A stretch of DNA of 64,000 bases. Origin: Candidatus Peregrinibacteria bacterium GW2011_GWC2_39_14. Its GTDB lineage: Bacteria; Patescibacteriota; Gracilibacteria; UBA1369; UBA12463. The stretch lies in assembly GCA_000993595.1 (NCBI GenBank), contig LBWJ01000012.1:1-64000 (forward strand), written 5' to 3'. A model generated the notes under the pieces. That model made no database searches. It was given only the letters and a program-made list of their open reading frames with translations, and had not been told where the DNA came from. The translations under genes were made by a program, and so were the position numbers. Shown here in pieces: positions 61,455-64,000 of this stretch; position 1 is the first letter of the stretch; the number at the start of each line of letters is the position of its first letter.

Positions 61455-62540
61455 TTAGCTGATTTTGAAGCTCAGTTTTTTGCCTTTGCTATTATGTCCG
61501 CGGCTCGTGATTTCAATTGTCGGCTTATTTGTGACGCGACCGATAACCTGCGCTTTGACACCGCCTTTTTTCAAAAGTTCGAGAGATTTTTTGACGTCTT
61601 TTTGAGCGACGCACAGAATCATTCCCGTACCCATGTTCCAAACCGTATAAGCTTCTTCGTCAGAGACTTTACCCAATTTTTGAAGTTCAAGCATCATTTT
61701 TGGAGGTTCAAAAAGGTTGTCTAAAATAGCTCCTGTATGCGTTTTTTTAAAGATACGGCAAGTATTTCCCGGAACTCCACCGCCAGTAACGTGCGCAATT
61801 CCTTTAACGTCAATTTTGCGAGGTTTTTTGTATCGACCGACGAGTTCCAAAACTGCGGAATGATAAATTTGTGTTGGTTCAAGAACCGTTTCCGCCCAAG
61901 TTTTTTTGGCATCAAATTTCTTGCCATACCAATTTTCGCCAAATGCATTTTTCAAAACATATCGAACGAGCGAAAACCCGTTTGATCTGAATCCTTTGCT
62001 GTAAAGTCCAATAAGCGCATCGCCGAGACGAACTTTACTGCAATCAATAAATTTCTTTTTTTCAACGATTCCGACAGCGGTTGAATTCCAAACCGTACCT
62101 TTTATCATACTTGGGATTTCCGCAATTTCGCCGCCCGGAATAACCACTTTTTGTTCAGCACAAGCCTTGGAAAGACCTTTCATCATTTTTCCGATTTTCA
62201 CAGGATCAACTTTTTCCGTATCAATCGTGTTTGAAACCGTGATGCATTCCGCACCGACACAAATCGCATCGTCAATAACCATTGCCGCAAGGTCATAACC
62301 GGCTGTATCGTATTTTCCAATATCGTCAGCAATTTTGAATTTTGAACCGATTCCATCGTCATTTTGCACAAGATAAAAATCGCCGAAATCAAGCGCGCCC
62401 GTGAATCCGCCATCCATCGTGAGCGGACAACCAATCATTCCTTTGCGATTCTTGAACGTCTTTTTTGCCTCTGCGTATGCGATTTCCGAGGATTTATCGC
62501 CGAGTGAAATATCAACTCCTGATTCTTTATATGTCGCCAT
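61455..62540 (-). CDS. purM: Phosphoribosylformylglycinamidine cyclo-ligase (AIR synthetase)
   Basis: Forms AIR from FGAM with ATP in purine synthesis. 361 aa. PurM family features: YLVQNDDGIGSKFKIADDIGKYDTAGYDLAAMVIDD (Asp-rich ATP/Mg site), AECITVSNTID, PGGEIAEIPSM, GLYSKGFRSNGFSLVR, and HVTGGGVPGN. It is divergent (DDGIGSK instead of the usual TDGVGTK). It follows ftsE by 27 nt, an unusual pairing. Confidence 0.92.
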   Translation of the reverse strand: MATYKESGVDISLGDKSSEIAYAEAKKTFKNRKGMIGCPLTMDGGFTGALDFGDFYLVQNDDGIGSKFKIADDIGKYDTAGYDLAAMVIDDAICVGAECITVSNTIDTEKVDPVKIGKMMKGLSKACAEQKVVIPGGEIAEIPSMIKGTVWNSTAVGIVEKKKFIDCSKVRLGDALIGLYSKGFRSNGFSLVRYVLKNAFGENWYGKKFDAKKTWAETVLEPTQIYHSAVLELVGRYKKPRKIDVKGIAHVTGGGVPGNTCRIFKKTHTGAILDNLFEPPKMMLELQKLGKVSDEEAYTVWNMGTGMILCVAQKDVKKSLELLKKGGVKAQVIGRVTNKPTIEITSRGHNSKGKKLSFKIS

Positions 62541-62567
62541 AGTATTTTTGAATTTTAAAATTTTAGT

Positions 62568-63245
62568 TTAGTCGTCATAACCGGCGGATTTTTTATCACT
62601 CACAATTTTCCCTTCTTTAAGCACCACAACGCGCTGTTTCAATTTATCAACAATCGCTTTATTGTGCGTCGCAAGAATAACGGTTGTGCCGCTGTTGTTT
62701 ATTTTAAGCAATAAATCGATGAGTTCCGCCGCGGCTTCAGGATCAAGATCTGCAGTTGGTTCATCCGCGATAAGCAATTTTGGCATGTGCGCAAGAGCCC
62801 GAGCTAAAGCCGTTTTTTGAGCTTCGCCACCGGAAAGTTCTTTTGGAAATTTGTCCGCATGATTTTGCATATTCACAAGTTTCAAAACTTCCGGAACACG
62901 ATGCCTTATATATTCATCCGGAATTCCGCAAACTTCCAAAACAAAAGCAACATTTTCATAAACCGTTTTATGCGGAAGCAATTTATAATCCTGAAAGACC
63001 ATTCCAACTTTTTTTCTAAAATCACTCAAGCTCGATTCTTTCATTTTATTTACGATGTATTCATCAACAATGATAGAGCCTTCCGTTGGCTTGATTGCGC
63101 CCAAAAGGAGGTGAAGCAATGTTGACTTTCCTGCACCGGACGGTCCAACCAAACACAAAAATTCTTGCGGATCAATTTCGAGATTTATATCTGACAAAAT
63201 TTTGGCTTTTCCGATTTGCTTTGAGATGTTTTGAAATTTAATCAT
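62568..63245 (-). CDS. ftsE: Cell division ATP-binding protein FtsE
   Basis: 225 aa ABC ATPase. Walker A GPSGAGKSTLLHLL, Q-loop VFQDYKLLPHKTVYENVAF, signature LSGGEAQKTALARAL, Walker B KLLIADEPTADLD. FtsE works with the membrane protein FtsX to control peptidoglycan hydrolases. Here the downstream gene is purM, not ftsX, so the partner must be elsewhere or absent. Confidence 0.92.
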   Translation of the reverse strand: MIKFQNISKQIGKAKILSDINLEIDPQEFLCLVGPSGAGKSTLLHLLLGAIKPTEGSIIVDEYIVNKMKESSLSDFRKKVGMVFQDYKLLPHKTVYENVAFVLEVCGIPDEYIRHRVPEVLKLVNMQNHADKFPKELSGGEAQKTALARALAHMPKLLIADEPTADLDPEAAAELIDLLLKINNSGTTVILATHNKAIVDKLKQRVVVLKEGKIVSDKKSAGYDD

Positions 63246-63364
63246 AAATGTTTTTGTAGATTATGTTGTCGCTTTTTGAACGATCTGCAATTTGAATTTT
63301 AGCTGATTTTTGACTTTAAATCTAATGAATTGTTTTGTGAAAAAAATCTTGTGTCCAAAAATGC

Positions 63365-63392
63365 TTGACAATGATATAATAGGTGCTAGAAT
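63365..63392 (+). promoter_or_regulatory. Promoter of the 63427..63870 gene
   Basis: TTGACA (63365-63370), 16-nt spacer, TAGAAT (63387-63392). The leader ends AACTAAAAACAAT-ATG. Confidence 0.65.
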
Positions 63393-63426
63393 TGACCCTC
63401 GAAATAATAATTTAACTAAAAACAAT

Positions 63427-63870
63427 ATGACAAGATTAGGACCAAACCACACAGAATCACCAGACGCAGCTGACGGAATGACAATTCGACCTCATGCTTA
63501 TAAAGCTGGTGAAGTAGTTGCAGCACCTTCTTTTGTAGCGCACGTTGGCCCAGGAGGTCTCCTTTTAAAACCTGCCGCTGATGCAAATCTTCATGCTATG
63601 GATAGAGTCAGCAGAAATGAAGGAAAAGGAGCGATGGGTATCGGTGATGCTGCGCTTGGCGATCTTGAAACAGGACTTCGCTTTGTATTTCAACAAGTAG
63701 CGGCTGCAGCTCCTAGTGCCGTTGCTACAGGTGCCGACCAATCAGAACCTGAAGCGGATGATAAAGGCGATGCTCTTGATCATGTAGCTGGTAGCATAGA
63801 AATAAGTAAAAGCGGAACACCGTTCATGCGCCCACGCGGTGGCAAGTCCATAACAAGAATTGCAGACTAG
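63427..63870 (+). CDS. Hypothetical protein, 147 aa
   Basis: Ala/Gly/Asp-rich, low in aromatic residues, no membrane segment. The start at 63427 follows the A/C-rich leader motif; an in-frame codon at 63310 lies upstream of the promoter and is rejected. Unknown family. Confidence 0.75.
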   Translation: MTRLGPNHTESPDAADGMTIRPHAYKAGEVVAAPSFVAHVGPGGLLLKPAADANLHAMDRVSRNEGKGAMGIGDAALGDLETGLRFVFQQVAAAAPSAVATGADQSEPEADDKGDALDHVAGSIEISKSGTPFMRPRGGKSITRIAD

Positions 63871-63900
63871 TCACCCATGAAACTTCCTGTGCACATATAT

Positions 63901-63926
63901 TTAATGCACCTTTAACTATGCATTAA
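63901..63926. terminator. Hairpin between convergent genes at the right edge
   Basis: TTAATGCA, 10-nt loop, TGCATTAA, perfect 8-bp arms around the stop codon of the minus-strand gene. Confidence 0.45.
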
Positions 63927-63999
63927 GATCGCTCTTTGCGTCTCGATTTAAAGCATTCGTAAAAGCCTCCCTGCTTCCGCCTATTCTTCTTAGAATTTC
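63916..63999 (-). CDS. Partial gene, C-terminal 27 residues only
   Basis: Minus-strand frame entering from the right edge and ending in TAG at 63916-63918; encodes EILRRIGGSREAFTNALNRD and seven more residues. It has a coding look but is too short to assign. Confidence 0.45.
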   Translation of the reverse strand, partial: EILRRIGGSREAFTNALNRDAKSDLNA

Positions 64000-64000
64000 G

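Overview
The window looks like a chromosomal stretch of a small, AT-rich bacterium of the Candidate Phyla Radiation (Patescibacteria), possibly a Peregrinibacteria-like lineage. This is inference. The support is a set of families common in that group: a DUF4012 protein beside a DUF3352-like protein, a 'caiB/baiF-type' Cys-rich repeat protein, a LemA-like protein, a CofE-type ligase, a PspC protein, and an alanyl-tRNA synthetase without its C-terminal domain. UGA is a normal stop (for example the ends of alaS and purN), so the UGA-Gly code of Gracilibacteria/Absconditabacteria is not used. None of the starts I inspected has a clear Shine-Dalgarno motif.

Layout. 1-5.1 kb (- strand): lineage-specific hypothetical genes, purN, and the two-subunit iron-sulfur serine dehydratase (sdaAB-sdaAA). 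5.1-5.6 kb: a tRNA-like element and a candidate small RNA sharing a 15-nt sequence with it. 5.6-12.7 kb (+): lspA, a membrane protein, cofE-like, ftsW-murG, three small membrane genes and lexA. 12.7-17.7 kb: two tRNA-Thr genes, a Cys-rich protein, a DedA protein, an MntA/HepT toxin-antitoxin pair and a PAS-GAF sensor. 17.7-29.6 kb: DUF4012/DUF3352 pair, alaS, an M49-like HEVGH protein, miaB carrying a repeat insertion, pspC, a NYN nuclease with an abnormal start, tRNA-Arg and a degenerate metallo-beta-lactamase-fold protein. 29.8-35.6 kb (+): eno, proA, proC, metK, ahcY. 35.7-40.8 kb (-): His-rich membrane protein, nucleotidyltransferase pair and a large SLH surface protein. 41-47 kb: tRNA-Glu, dnaJ, tRNA-Lys, a HTH protein and ppdK. 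47-55.5 kb: nadK and a glycosyltransferase (-), then recA-recX, an HNH protein and nusA (+). 55.5-64 kb: small hypothetical genes, pilB, dprA, two tandem paralogues, purM, ftsE and further hypothetical genes.

How the genes work together. Information processing (lexA, recA, recX, nusA, alaS, miaB, five tRNAs), envelope and division (ftsW, murG, lspA, ftsE, SLH protein), DNA uptake (pilB, dprA), central metabolism around pyruvate (eno, ppdK, serine dehydratase) and SAM turnover (metK, ahcY) are all present. lexA and recA share the same promoter layout: a 20-bp inverted repeat fills the whole spacer between a TTGACA -35 and the -10, which is strong internal evidence for a lineage-specific SOS box.

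The most interesting signals are in the non-coding DNA and start sites. (1) Three tRNA genes carry a shared 3' trailer with a hairpin that varies in stem sequence but keeps its pairing and a GTATYYA loop. (2) At least nine genes have a -10 hexamer exactly six bases before the start codon, which implies leaderless mRNAs. A second class has 30-40 nt leaders ending in an A/C-rich motif. (3) The same geometry places the start of the NYN nuclease at an AAG codon. (4) A candidate antisense small RNA faces the tRNA-like element. (5) A dispersed GGGACGGAGGCAATTTT-type repeat has entered miaB in frame.
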